This document shows positions 48,951 through 58,469 of a stretch of DNA of 64,000 nt, piece after piece (within the stretch, counting starts at the first letter, position 1; every line of letters begins with the position of its first letter). Under the pieces are notes generated by a model that was not told where the DNA came from, ran no database searches, and worked only from the letters and a program-made list of their open reading frames with translations. The translations under genes and the position numbers were made by a program. Source of the stretch: CAWAMR01 sp963783095 (lineage in GTDB: Bacteria > Planctomycetota > Planctomycetia > Gemmatales > Gemmataceae); contig CAWAMR010000007.1 of the NCBI GenBank assembly GCA_963783095.1, forward strand, positions 62,001 to 126,000, in the 5' to 3' direction.

Positions 48951-49448
48951 TTAGCCCGGAGGGTTCATGGCTACGTACGCTTCCAAACTTCGGATTTGCT
49001 GGTCGAGCTGGACCAGACTGCGCGACAATTCACCTTCCAGGAATCGGCTCAGCCGGCGGCCGTGAGATTCGTAGGTCTCGTTTACCATTCGCGGCAGTTG
49101 GACCAGCCAGCGACGAACGACCTTGATTTGTTCTTCGGCATGATCGAAACGGGCTTCGGCAAGTCGAAGGTTTTCTTCTTGAACGGTGCAGTCCGGAATT
49201 CGCCCCCGAAAATCGGTGATTTGACGATTCCGCAATTCGGCCTGGGCCTGCACGACTTCCTGGTCGGCCTCCCGTTTTTCCTTCTGCCAGAAATTGAGCT
49301 TCTCTTCGAGCCATTCATCGGCATGCTGAATGGTCATCGCCACCGAAGCCAGGCTCTCCGTCGCCTCGGTGCGATAGTTGCAAACCGCCGCGTGCCAATC
49401 CGCGAGCACCATGATGGAATTTACTTCTGCGCCGGGAGTCATGAGCAT
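48951..49448 (-). CDS. Coiled-coil protein of the WXG100/FtsK locus
   Basis: The 165-residue protein is strongly helical and charged (HADEWLEEKLNFWQKEKREA, RLAEARFDHAEEQIKVVRRW, SLVQLDQQIRSLEAYVAMN). Its ATG overlaps the stop of the WXG100 gene (TGATG), showing translational coupling; a GTG three bases earlier is an alternative. No known domain is recognised. It probably interacts with the small helical proteins of the locus. Confidence 0.65.
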   Translation of the reverse strand: MLMTPGAEVNSIMVLADWHAAVCNYRTEATESLASVAMTIQHADEWLEEKLNFWQKEKREADQEVVQAQAELRNRQITDFRGRIPDCTVQEENLRLAEARFDHAEEQIKVVRRWLVQLPRMVNETYESHGRRLSRFLEGELSRSLVQLDQQIRSLEAYVAMNPPG

Positions 49449-49720
49449 CACTTTTGTTGGAGGTATTCTTCGATGCGTTCCGCCTTGCGGAGCAGGAAGG
49501 GAATATGTTGATCTGCCGTATCGAGGAACCGTTCGAGCATGGAAATGGTTTGTTCAAATTCCTGCACGAAATGCTCGTGTTCCTGATCGCGCCAGGTGTC
49601 GCCCAAAGCGAGCAACTGCACGTGCATCGAAGCAAGGTTCCCGTGGACCTTGCCGTTGAAACGCTTGAGGGCATGGGCAAACCGCCGGAGTTCGGCGGGA
49701 TCGACGATGGCTGATGACAT
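49448..49720 (-). CDS. WXG100-family (ESAT-6-like) protein
   Basis: The 90-residue protein has the length and helix-turn-helix plan of WXG100 substrates: a first helix (DPAELRRFAHALKRFNGKVH), the central turn LALGDTWRDQEHEHFVQEFE with W followed by RD in place of xG, and a second helix ending ERIEEYLQQK. ATG 49720 is used; a longer frame upstream lacks support. It is first in a four-gene string ending with the FtsK-like ATPase, the arrangement expected for a type VII-like secretion locus. Confidence 0.7.
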   Translation of the reverse strand: MSSAIVDPAELRRFAHALKRFNGKVHGNLASMHVQLLALGDTWRDQEHEHFVQEFEQTISMLERFLDTADQHIPFLLRKAERIEEYLQQK

Positions 49721-49870
49721 GGCTAGACTCGCCGTGGTTTCGTGGAGACAAGAGACAATGTCGATTATACCCACTCAAGCATGGGGAAAAGATGAAATTT
49801 TCTATACGGTGCGGTTTGGACCGCGTTGGTGTGTAGGGAAACGGCTTTTTTGGGTCGCGCGTGCCTGCAC

Positions 49871-50083
49871 AGGAAGCCGCGACTCGAAGCATCGCGTCGA
49901 ATGACATCGACTCAGGCAAAACCAACGCCGCGATGCGTAGAGGAGCGCTGCCGCGCAACGATTTCAACGCAATGATGAGAGCCTTCGGAGCGGGTTGCGG
50001 CGTAAGCGCTCCTCTACGCATCGCTGGCAGAAGTCAAAGATAGTCCCAGCCTTTCGACGCGATGCCCCGAGTCGCGGCTTCCT
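49871..50083. repeat. Nested inverted repeat, 213 bases
   Basis: Outer arms 49871-49901 and 50053-50083 pair with two mismatches (core GAAGCCGCGACTCG); inner arms 49931-49959 and 49994-50023 pair as well (core CGATGCGTAGAGGAGCGCT). The nested structure occupies the gap between the divergent WXG100 operon and the APC permease gene. Confidence 0.7.
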
Positions 50084-50160
50084 CGATGGGCAAGAGCAGT
50101 GTGTAAAAGAGTCGTTCGAGACATTTCCGAATCAGTCTTTCCTCCATATACATTGGCGAC

Positions 50161-51705
50161 ATGGCTACCTCCGACACGCATCCCGCCGCAGCACATCATC
50201 TGCCCCGCGTCCTTGGTCCGTGGATGGCGATCGCCATCGTCATTGGCACCGTGATCGGCTCCGGGGTCTTCAAGAAACCTGCCGACGTCGCCAAGCAGAT
50301 CGACGAGTTCGGCCTGGCGATGCTGGCCTGGGTTCTGGTCGGCGTCGTGGCCCTGTGCGGGTCGCTAGCTCTGGCCGAGGTTGCGGTGCGCTTTCCGAGA
50401 GCTGGCGGCAATTACGTATTTCTGCGCGAAGCGTATGGTCGCGGTGCAGGGTTCATGTTCGGCTGGGTCGATTTCCTGATTATCAAGGGTGCCTCGACCG
50501 CAGCGCTGGCAACCATTTTCACGGAATCTCTCCACGACATATTGAAACAATCCCAGGGCATGGCCACCCACGAGGAACTTCTATCCTACTGGGGCCGTCA
50601 TGCGGTGACGGTAGGGGTCATCATGGCTTTGGCCATCATCAACGTGCGCGGTACCCGGCTCGGCGGCGGCGTTCAGCTCCTGGTGACGACCGTGAAAGTT
50701 CTCTCGTTAGTCTCCATTGCCGTGCTGCCACTCGTGCTTCTTTTTCTTGTCAGCGAGCCAAGAACCGTTCCGTCCGTTTCTCGTCTCGAACCGGTCTGGC
50801 CGAAGAACTGGCTGGACATCAGTTGGCCCAAGTTCGGGGTGGCGATGCTGGGAGTGCTCTGGGCTTATCACGGCTGGATGAACGTGGCCCCTGTCGCCGA
50901 AGAAGTGCGAAACCCGAGTCGGAACCTTCCACTCGCCCTGATCGCTGGTACAGTCACGATAATGGTTCTGTATCTCTCGGTGAATCTGGCCTATTATCTG
51001 CTCATTCCGGGCAGCGAGATGAAAGGGATCGCGGGCCGAACCATCGCGGGAGAATTTGGATTTCGCGCGTTAGGTTCGGTCGGCTTGCTGCTCATATCCG
51101 CTGCGGTGATGACCTCCGTTTTCGGGGCGTTAAACGGACTTGTCCTGGTTACTCCCAGGCTCCTCTACGCAATGAGCGAGGATGGCCTTGCGCCGAGAAA
51201 ACTGTCTGCTCTGCATCCCCGGTATGAGACGCCGGTCTGGGCAATCCTTTGTCATGCGGCCTGGGCAAGTCTGTTACTGATCGGAGTGGGAGTGGTGGTC
51301 CAGTATCAAGCTGAAACTCCTTCTTCGGGAGCTGGTGCATCTCCCATTGTGCAGCCCGCAGAGGCGAAAGCGGAAGGATTGGTGGATGCAAAAGTCTACC
51401 AGAAGACGACCGACAGTTTCGACGTACTGACCAATTATGCGATATTTGGGGCAGTGTCATTTGAGACCCTGGCCGTGGCGACGATCTTCGTGTTTCGTCG
51501 GCGTTACCCGGTGGATAAGGTTCAACTGCCGTATCGGTGCCGGTTCTATCCCTGGGTTCCGCTGATTTATGTGGGAGTGATGGCGGCAGTGTTGTACAAC
51601 ATGTTCGGCGAAAGGCCGCTGGAGTCGTTGATGGGACTGGGGTTCATATTGCTGGGGGCGGTGGTTTATCGAGTGGTGTATTATCGGCGGCAAGGAGGAG
51701 TCTGA
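50161..51705 (+). CDS. APC-superfamily amino acid permease
   Basis: The 514-residue protein begins helix 1 with the APC consensus (AIAIVIGTVIGSGVFKKPAD, with the GSG substrate loop), followed by ALAEVAVRFPRAGGNYVFLR and FGWVDFLII, and contains about 12 membrane helices. It resembles the LAT/SteT exchangers. It should transport amino acids with protons or by exchange at the inner membrane. The loop around residues 385-420 is longer than usual. The frame is intact. No enzyme partner is adjacent. Confidence 0.88.
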   Translation: MATSDTHPAAAHHLPRVLGPWMAIAIVIGTVIGSGVFKKPADVAKQIDEFGLAMLAWVLVGVVALCGSLALAEVAVRFPRAGGNYVFLREAYGRGAGFMFGWVDFLIIKGASTAALATIFTESLHDILKQSQGMATHEELLSYWGRHAVTVGVIMALAIINVRGTRLGGGVQLLVTTVKVLSLVSIAVLPLVLLFLVSEPRTVPSVSRLEPVWPKNWLDISWPKFGVAMLGVLWAYHGWMNVAPVAEEVRNPSRNLPLALIAGTVTIMVLYLSVNLAYYLLIPGSEMKGIAGRTIAGEFGFRALGSVGLLLISAAVMTSVFGALNGLVLVTPRLLYAMSEDGLAPRKLSALHPRYETPVWAILCHAAWASLLLIGVGVVVQYQAETPSSGAGASPIVQPAEAKAEGLVDAKVYQKTTDSFDVLTNYAIFGAVSFETLAVATIFVFRRRYPVDKVQLPYRCRFYPWVPLIYVGVMAAVLYNMFGERPLESLMGLGFILLGAVVYRVVYYRRQGGV

Positions 51706-51737
51706 GAGGGTGTTGAGTGGACACTTGTCAGAGGAGA

Positions 51738-51974
51738 TCAATGGGGGTGCTGCCAACGTCCCTGTGCCGTTGCCCGGACTGATTCCCAGGGAACGCCACG
51801 AGATGGGTCGGCATCTGCCAGAGCAGCCCGTCGCTCCATTTCAGGCGCACCTCTGGAGCAATCGGCTGCCCTTCCAGGAAGTCGTGGACAACTGTCCCAC
51901 AATGCCTGCGCCAAGGCGAAGCGGTCTTCGGGGCTTAGGGTATCAATGCCGAGTTGTTGGAGGGTTGGTACCAT
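51738..51974 (-). CDS. Addiction-module component-like protein (frame disturbed)
   Basis: From ATG 51974, MVPTLQQLGIDTLSPEDRFA and LAQALWDS match the start of the short 'addiction module component' family, and ERRAALADADPSRGVPWESV the end (family pattern: DRRLAxxxANPxxGxPWExV). The middle (HDFLEGQPIAPEV) is readable only in another frame, which suggests two compensating indels near 51890 and 51840. No toxin is adjacent; an Mrr-type nuclease gene precedes it. Confidence 0.5.
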   Translation of the reverse strand: MVPTLQQLGIDTLSPEDRFALAQALWDSCPRLPGRAADCSRGAPEMERRAALADADPSRGVPWESVRATAQGRWQHPH

Positions 51975-51984
51975 CGCCAGTCTC

Positions 51985-52830
51985 CTATATCTTTTCGAAC
52001 CATTCTTTGATGACGAAAACCTCTTCTGTGATTTTTTCACGTACTTCGATTCCGAGTCTCATCTTTTTTAGCATGACAACGAGTTCGTCACCATCGATCA
52101 AATCGAGTGGCGGAGCACCATCCCGCTGTGCCTCACTTCTGGCGTCTCGGGTAAAAGTGCCGGTGGTAATGAATAGTCCTTTGTCGGCTCGACCGACCAT
52201 TGCGCCACGGAAATCGCGGATGGCAGATGAAGAAACGCTGTCGCGATATCTCTTGCACTGAAATATCACATGGAACGACAAGATACCCCCAAGCTTTACG
52301 ACCCCACGGCCATCAATGCCACCATCACCGCTTCGGCCAGTTACTTCGACCTGAATAAAACCTGATTCGCGAAGTAATCTCTGGCACAATCGCTCAAACG
52401 CATCCGGAGCCATCGATTTCAACACTTCGAGAGCGGTATCCTGCCAACGTAGCTCGGACGGAATCAAGATGTCTGATTCCTCGTCGTCCTCATCTTCCTG
52501 CTCTCTTGCGAGCCGACTTTGCTGTTGAACGAAAGCCACTACTTCGGGCGAGTTTACTATTTCTGTGTTCTTCCCTTTTTCCGTTAGTGCCCATACGCCC
52601 CGTGCTGAATTCTCTAACAGCCCATATTTCTTCAGATAGGTTCTGGCCCAAGCGAGGTTGTAACTGATCTTGGTTTGGTTTCCTTTGTGAATCTCTTCGA
52701 GATCGGCCTCTGATAACTGCAAAGCTTTCCCGACTTCATCCTCCAACTCTTGTATGGACGCTGAGCCGCCGAGTTCACGGAGTGCTTTGAGCAAAGGATT
52801 GAACAGTTCGTAGGATTGTGGGATTGGCAT
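51985..52830 (-). CDS. Mrr-family restriction endonuclease-like protein
   Basis: The 281-residue protein has an N-terminal Mrr winged-helix domain (residues ~1-90; NPLLKALRELGGSASIQELE, ALTEKGKNTEI) and a C-terminal Mrr catalytic domain with FERLCQRLLRESGF, TGRSGDGGIDGRGVV and FHVIFQCKRYRDSV, giving the D-x(n)-QxK nuclease motif, then FRGAMVGRADKGLFITTGTF. This is the type IV restriction fold that cuts modified foreign DNA. No methylase is near. The frame is intact, between two antitoxin-like genes. Confidence 0.88.
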   Translation of the reverse strand: MPIPQSYELFNPLLKALRELGGSASIQELEDEVGKALQLSEADLEEIHKGNQTKISYNLAWARTYLKKYGLLENSARGVWALTEKGKNTEIVNSPEVVAFVQQQSRLAREQEDEDDEESDILIPSELRWQDTALEVLKSMAPDAFERLCQRLLRESGFIQVEVTGRSGDGGIDGRGVVKLGGILSFHVIFQCKRYRDSVSSSAIRDFRGAMVGRADKGLFITTGTFTRDARSEAQRDGAPPLDLIDGDELVVMLKKMRLGIEVREKITEEVFVIKEWFEKI

Positions 52831-52854
52831 TATGAGAGTCCGTGTCGAATGCTT

Positions 52855-53129
52855 TCATTCTCGCACGTCGGCGTCTCGTTCCTTGTAAGCCTCGTCGCAA
52901 ATGTCTTGTAGCGTCGGGTCGTCACGATATTTGCCGAAAAGCCCTGCGAGCCCCTTTCGGCCGATCTCCAACGTGACCAGTTCCCCTTGCTCCACTCGGT
53001 TTTCAAGTGCAGTTTCGAGGGCCGCGAGAGCTTCAGCACGTGTGGGTGCGGAGGCGCGCACATCGGCGCACCGACGAGTTCGGCTTCAAACAGACCGTGA
53101 GTGGCGTGAACCATTACGGAAAAATTCAT
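52855..53129 (-). CDS. HicB-like protein (frameshifted near 53060)
   Basis: MNFSVMVHATHGLFEAELVG and the second-frame continuation VRASAPTRAEALAALETALE, NRVEQGELVTLEIGRKGLAG form one ~90-residue protein with the HicB antitoxin pattern (xAxTRxEALxxLxxALExR). One missing base near 53060 accounts for the break. No HicA toxin gene is seen nearby; the Mrr gene is 25 bases downstream on the same strand. Confidence 0.55.
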
Positions 53130-53182
53130 GGCGGATTCCTATTCAATATCGCGAATGTCACGAGCATTATTATATCGCCATT

Positions 53183-54500
53183 TCATTTTGCCGGCTTCGT
53201 TATCTGAAACGACCTTGCGATCTTCTCAACCTCTTTCATCAGTGCTTCCTTCTGAGAATCGAGCAGCCGGGCTGCGAAGGTTGCGCCTCCGCCTGCCTGT
53301 CTGGCGATCAGATAGTCCATCGCCACGCGCTGTTCGCCGATCTCGGCCTCGATCGTGAAACGATCCAACTCGCGCGGATTCCTCTCCAGACGGACAGGCT
53401 CCGAGGTTCGGCTCACCTTCGCTTTCAACTCTTTCAGATAACCCTGCGTTTCTTTCAGGAAATCATCGGTCGTCGGCAGCTGTTTCAAAGGCTCCACGGT
53501 AATCATCATGCCGTTGCCGTTTTTTTCGTCCAGGGTGATGCGGTTATTCTGCACGCGCACTACGTGCCAGGTGCGTGGATAGGCAAACTTCACACCAAGC
53601 TGCTCATTTTCGTACAGCAACATCGTATTTTCCGCGCTCGGCTCCAAGGTGACTTTGGCGATCGCTTCATCACTCAGTCCAGCGCCTGCGCGGATTGAGT
53701 TGGCGTACCATGACGAAACCGCCTTCGATCTTCCCCGTTGTCTTCCCATCCTTGTCGAGCAGCAAATGCTCGCCGTTGATCGACAGGTAGGCGATGTAAT
53801 TGCCGGTCAAGTCAAAATACAACCGGCCCGACAGTTTCTGCCGAACCGGCCCATCTTCGTTGATCCCTTTCAAGTCGCCGCTCAAAGTAATGTGCGCAAC
53901 TCGCCGGCCGTTCAGAATAGTTTCCTCTTCAAGCTTGCAGGTCAAATCGCCTTCCGTGATTTTCTCCATGTCGGTCAGTTCCAGGACGGCAGTTTCCGAC
54001 ACCTTCCAACGATCGCCCGGTTTTACCGGAGTTGCCGGCAGCAACCCTGCGATCGAGGGCAGAAAAATATCGGTGCGCAACAGATCGATCTCACCCCAGG
54101 TCAATGGGCCATCCGGTGAGAAGAGAACCTTTGCTTGCACTTTGCGCATTATGACGAGCCGGCGCACTTCGGGCCGAACGGTCATTTCCTGTTTTTGATC
54201 CCCGATCGTTCGGGAAAAGTCGATCCTCTTGTACAGCCGGAGCGACTTGTGATCTGCCAGTTTTGCGTCCACGGGCAAGATCCGCTCGTCGTACTCGATG
54301 GAGGATTTGCCCGCCATCTTTACCCTCTGGGCAGGCTTGTCCTCCTCGACGGGGATCGAGAGCTCGCCCTGGAGACTGACGTTGGTGATGACCCGGTACT
54401 GATAACCGGAGACGAACCGTTCCACCAGCGTCAACGTCTTGTCGTTCGCTTGCGCCGAAAGTGGAACGAAGAAGATCAAACAGGGAAGGAAGCGATTCAT
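53183..54500 (-). CDS. Exported protein of unknown function (frameshifted near 53690)
   Basis: A signal peptide (MNRFLPCLIFFVPLSAQAND) starts the product. A beta-rich body follows (SLQGELSIPVEEDKPAQRVK, LPATPVKPGDRWKVSETAVL, GRRVAHITLSGDLKGIN), then the frame changes near 53690 and the C-terminal part reads AIAKVTLEPSAENTMLLYEN, KFAYPRTWHVVRVQNNRITL, ending with FQITKPAK. The total is ~435 residues. I do not recognise the family. Confidence 0.6.
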
Positions 54501-54509
54501 GGGATCATC

Positions 54510-54593
54510 CAGTGTTCAGTGTTCAGTGTTCGGCAGTACTAAGAAAGTGCCCCGTGTTTTTTCTGAACACTGAACACTGAACACTGAACACTG
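54510..54593. repeat. Hairpin of tandem GAACACT units
   Basis: Left arm 54510-54531 (repeated CAGTGTT) pairs with 54565-54593 (repeated GAACACT). It lies just upstream of the exported protein gene's start, outside coding sequence. Confidence 0.7.
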
Positions 54594-54596
54594 TTT

Positions 54597-55196
54597 TTGA
54601 TTCTACCCACCCGACTATGCGTTGCCGAAGCCACTTTTTCAGGGCAGGTCGGAAACGTGGCGATGGATGTGAAAGATAGACTGAGATTGCCGATCGCGCC
54701 GAGTTTAAGGGTTTACGTCAATTGTGCAATTCGCCTGAGCCGGCATTGCAAGATCGAACATGAGGAATGTAAATCTGTCACCTAACGACAACGGATTGTC
54801 ACGACACAAGAGCAGAATCGGTGCAAATCATGCAAATTTCAATAGTCGCAAGTGATTGCTAAATAATAAGTTGCATTGCTAAACTTATCGCCGGCGCTCA
54901 AATAATCCGGTTTTTGCCAGGATCGGCAAGAGGTTTGCTACTCTCTTCACGAAGATAGTTGAGCCTCTCTTGAAAGACTTCATTTGCCCGATTCATCGGA
55001 GAAAATGAATTGGACCAGGAGAGGAAAAGACCACGAACCCTTTACCTTCATGGACGCTCTAAATAGATGGAGAGTCGGTAAAGATTAGGTAAAACTTTAA
55101 TCTTTTTCTCTTGCCGGCGAACTAATGAATAGAGGACCGTCGAAGGAAATATTAGGATCGAGATTCCCGAAAGTAGGTTGCCAAACGGAGTGATTT
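54597..55196. other. 600-base leader region upstream of the long sigma factor gene
   Basis: I see no credible gene. The final ~350 bases are A+T-rich relative to the surroundings and must contain the sigma gene promoter; a short direct element (AGGTAAAACTTTAATC) lies near 55088. No riboswitch or ncRNA was recognised. Confidence 0.4.
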
Positions 55197-56863
55197 GTGA
55201 GTGACTTCCTATACCCAGCATTGAAGGAGCTTACCGACCAACAGGTTCGGTTTGCTCCGCCGCCCCGAAGGCGGGAACAGGTAGCTCGCGCTCAAACACT
55301 TCTTGCGGAGATCGATCCGCAACGCCGGTATCCCTACCAGTTTATTTGCTTCAAGATCACCGATTTCCGGTCGGAGACTCATGCCGAGCTGGTGATCCCC
55401 GGCGATGAACTGAAACTGGAACTGCTGCGGTTCATACGACAGTTGGAGCGTTCGATTCCACCCCTGCCCATCGAGCAGGAACTGGAGCCGATGCTCGTTC
55501 TGGAACAGATCAGCAAGCAGTTCAACGTATCGACGAAGACGATTGGGCGCTGGCGGGTTCGCGGTCTGGTGGGCCGGCACGTGATCGTCAACGGGCGTCG
55601 CCAGCTTGCCTTCCCGAAGTCTGTGATTGAGCAGTTTGTCGCCACGAATCAGGATCGGGTCGAACGGAGCGCCCGATTCTCTCACCTCACCCTTGAGGAA
55701 CGAGAGGAAATTCTCCGTCGCGCCGCCCGGCTGGCCCGCGCAGGCGGTAGCCTAACCGAAGTCAGCAAGCGAGTTGCTCGCAAGCTGAAACGCTCGGTCG
55801 AGACTATCCGCTACACGATCAAAAACTTCGATCGTGATTGCCCGGACCAGGCCATCTTCCCCGACGCGACTGGGCCATTGGACGGCATTACTAAAGAACA
55901 GATTGTAAACTCTTACGAGAAGGGCATTCCCGTGGAAACCCTTGCTAAAACATATAATCGGACACGAACTTCAGTCTACCGCGTGATCAATGAATCGTGC
56001 GCTGAGAAGGTCGTGCAGAAAAAACTGGACTACATGCACCACGAGTCGTTCGACGATCCATCGGTCGAGGAAGCCTACCTCGCTCCGATGTCCGGCGAAG
56101 CCGAATTCGAGGCCGCTCACGACAACATGAAGCCACCACGAGATGTGCCCCCGGAACTGGCATCGCTCTACGAGTGGCCGCTCTTGACCAAGGAACAAGA
56201 GCAGCACATGTTCCGGCAAATGAACTATCTGAAGTACAAATTGCACCAATTGAAGGAGTCGATCGATCCCGCTTCGGTTCGTGTGAGCGAATTGAAACAA
56301 ATCGACGAGTTGCAAGCAAAGATCAAGTGGGTACGCGATCGGCTCATCAATTGCAACATGAGACTCGTTGCCTCGATTGCCAAGCAGCACGCCGGGCAAA
56401 CGGAGAATCTGTTTGACTTGATCTCGGATGGCAATGAATCGTTAATGCGAGCGGTTGAGAAATTCAACTATGCGTTCGGGAACAAGTTCAGCACGTATGC
56501 AACCTGGGCGATTCGCAAGAATTTTGCCCGCAGTATTCCGAACGAGAAGCATCACCGGGAGCGTTACCTGACCGGTCACGAAGAGATGTTCGAAGCGCGT
56601 CCCGATGCCCGCAGCGACGAGCAGGAATGTCTGTGCAAGCCGATCAGGCGCGCGACAAGATCACCCGGCTCCTGGAAGGTTTGGACCCACGAACCCGCGA
56701 CGTGATCAAAATGCGCAACGGCCTGGATGGGTCTGCGGAAATGACGCTCGAACAGATCGGCCGGCACTTTGGGATCACCAAAGAGCGCGTGCGTCAGATC
56801 AACGTGCGTGGCATGAAGATCCTCCGCGAAAAGGCAGCCGGTGGGAGAGTCGATTTGCAGTGA
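55197..56863 (+). CDS. Long planctomycete-type sigma-70 factor with N-terminal HTH (frameshifted near 56622)
   Basis: The ~555-residue protein begins at GTG 55197 (GGAG six bases upstream). Residues ~95-150 form a MerR-like helix-turn-helix (EQISKQFNVSTKTIGRWRVR). A second HTH-like region follows near residues 170-270 (EQIVNSYEKGIPVETLAKTY). Sigma region 2 is clear: LINCNMRLVASIAKQHAG, LFDLISDGNESLMRAVEKFN and FSTYATWAIRKNFARSIPNE. An indel near 56622 shifts the frame; region 4 reads LDPRTRDVIKMRNGLDGSAE, TLEQIGRHFGITKERVRQIN to 56863. Region 3 appears reduced. It is probably an essential or stress sigma factor peculiar to this phylum. Confidence 0.85.
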
Positions 56864-56885
56864 TCGCCGATCGGGCAAGAATTAC

Positions 56886-56932
56886 GAGCCATCGGTTTTT
56901 CAAGCCTGAAGAACCGATGGCTCTTGTGTTTT
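56886..56932 (+). terminator. Rho-independent terminator after the sigma factor gene
   Basis: GAGCCATCGGTT and AACCGATGGCTC form a strong stem (extending through TTC/GAA with a bulge), followed by TTGTGTTTT. It lies 23 bases after the stop. Confidence 0.75.
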
Positions 56933-56950
56933 CGGCACACCAAATGCGGA

Positions 56951-57068
56951 CTAACCACAGAGTCACCGAGGACACAGAGAAGGCAAGATAAACCACTTGA
57001 ATTATCTGTGTCACCTCTGGCTAATTCTTCTATTGTCTTCTCTGTGTCCTCGGTGACTCTGTGGTTAG
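56951..57068. repeat. Inverted palindromic repeat pair (family B, second copy)
   Basis: Perfect 32-base arms at 56951-56982 and 57037-57068. The stem core is CACCGAGGACACAGAG versus CACAGAGACCACAGAG in the copy near 26600/28490. Both arms carry the same changes. It lies between two converging genes. Confidence 0.8.
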
Positions 57069-57071
57069 TAA

Positions 57072-58469
57072 TCACACCATCAAACCCGGAATTGGTTCGC
57101 TTTCAGCCATCGTCAAGATCTCGCGCGGCATTCCGCGCGTTACTCGAAGTTGGCCGACATCGAACAGTGTGTGCATGATCGTGCTGATGAGGTGCTTGTT
57201 GCGGATCGCTTCCGAGTTTGGTTCGCCGCCGTTGCGCGAGGATTGCCCGATCACCTGTCCCATCTTCAGCCCGCCGCCCGCCAACAGCAATGGGGCCAGG
57301 TTGCCCCAGTGATCCCGGCCGCCGTTCTTGTTGATCTTCGGCGTTCGGCCCATTTCACCGCAGCAAACGAGTAAAATGTTCTCGTCGAGTCCGCGTTGTT
57401 GCAAGTCTTCAAGAAACGCCGACAAGGCATGATCGAGCGGCGTACCGGTGTAGCGCATCCCCTCGGCAACAGGCGCGTTGTTCACATCGGCGTGCATGTC
57501 CCAGACAAAATTGGTGGTCACCGTCACAAAGCCGCAGCCTCGCTCGCAGAGTCGTCGGGCCAAAAGCAACAACTTGCCCAGCGATTTCGCGTTATCGACG
57601 TAGTGTTTATAATTGTTCCACTTCTTGTCGATGTTTTCGGGCCGTACCAGCGGCGCGGTATCGAATCTCTCAACGACTTTGGCATTTTCCTTCGTCAAAT
57701 CGAATGCCTCCCCGACACCTCGCAAGATCACGTTGAAGGCTTTTTCACGGGCACTATCGATGCCATCCCGGCTCGCCGCTGCCAATGTTTCCTTGGCCCG
57801 ATCGAGTTCCTTGAGTAAGCCGCGCCGATCGTCGAGTTGAGTCATCGACAACTTGAGTTTCATGTCTTTTTGCAGACTACCCTTGCTGCCGGGGACGAAA
57901 GGAGCGGTTGCACTGCCGAGGCTTCCAGTTGAGGAAAAATTGCCAAAGCCCATCTGGCCCGGCCCGGTGCTGGGATCGACCGCTCTGGGAAACAGCACCA
58001 CATTGCTCGGCATCCCGGTGCTGGGGTGGTTCAACCCGGCGACATAAGAGTAGACGGAGCCAAGATTGGCTCCGGATGAATCTTTGCTCGCGACCGGTTT
58101 AATGTCGTGATTGCCGTCGCCGCTGACATAAGAGCGCACGATGCTTACCCGATCGGCCAGCTTCGCGAGTTTTGGGAAACTGCCGCCGAAAGTGATGCCG
58201 GGGATCTTCGTGGACACTTCGCCCGTGGCGCTGCGGATTTCGACAGGGGAACCCATGTGAGGATCGAAGGTTTCGATCTGGCTTGGGCCGCCGTGCAGAA
58301 ACAGGAGAATGACCGACTTCTCGTGAACGGGACGAGACGAGGTGACGACCCCGCCTGCTTTGGCCTGGGGCTGGAACATGGAAGGGAGCGACAACCCGCC
58401 CAGACCGAGTGAGCCGATGCGCAAAAAGGCCCGCCGATTCATGGAGGAAGGATCGAAAATAGTGAGCAT
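57072..58469 (-). CDS. DUF1501 exported protein, intact
   Basis: A complete 465-residue DUF1501 protein with a Tat signal (MNRRAFLRIGSLGLGGLSLP), SVILLFLHGGPSQIETFDPH, the middle region, TVTTNFVWDMHADVNNAPVA, LLVCCGEMGRTPKINKNGGR and DHWGNLAPLLLAGGGLKMGQ. It confirms how the two frameshifted relatives should read. The fold is related to alkaline phosphatase/sulfatase enzymes, but no activity is established. Convergent with the sigma gene through the repeat pair. Confidence 0.88.
   Translation of the reverse strand: MLTIFDPSSMNRRAFLRIGSLGLGGLSLPSMFQPQAKAGGVVTSSRPVHEKSVILLFLHGGPSQIETFDPHMGSPVEIRSATGEVSTKIPGITFGGSFPKLAKLADRVSIVRSYVSGDGNHDIKPVASKDSSGANLGSVYSYVAGLNHPSTGMPSNVVLFPRAVDPSTGPGQMGFGNFSSTGSLGSATAPFVPGSKGSLQKDMKLKLSMTQLDDRRGLLKELDRAKETLAAASRDGIDSAREKAFNVILRGVGEAFDLTKENAKVVERFDTAPLVRPENIDKKWNNYKHYVDNAKSLGKLLLLARRLCERGCGFVTVTTNFVWDMHADVNNAPVAEGMRYTGTPLDHALSAFLEDLQQRGLDENILLVCCGEMGRTPKINKNGGRDHWGNLAPLLLAGGGLKMGQVIGQSSRNGGEPNSEAIRNKHLISTIMHTLFDVGQLRVTRGMPREILTMAESEPIPGLMV

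Noticed and set aside
54510..54593. Tandem GAACACT units as a CRISPR or iteron origin
   Set aside because: The units form just one hairpin, with no spacers, no rep gene and no AT-rich adjacent region.
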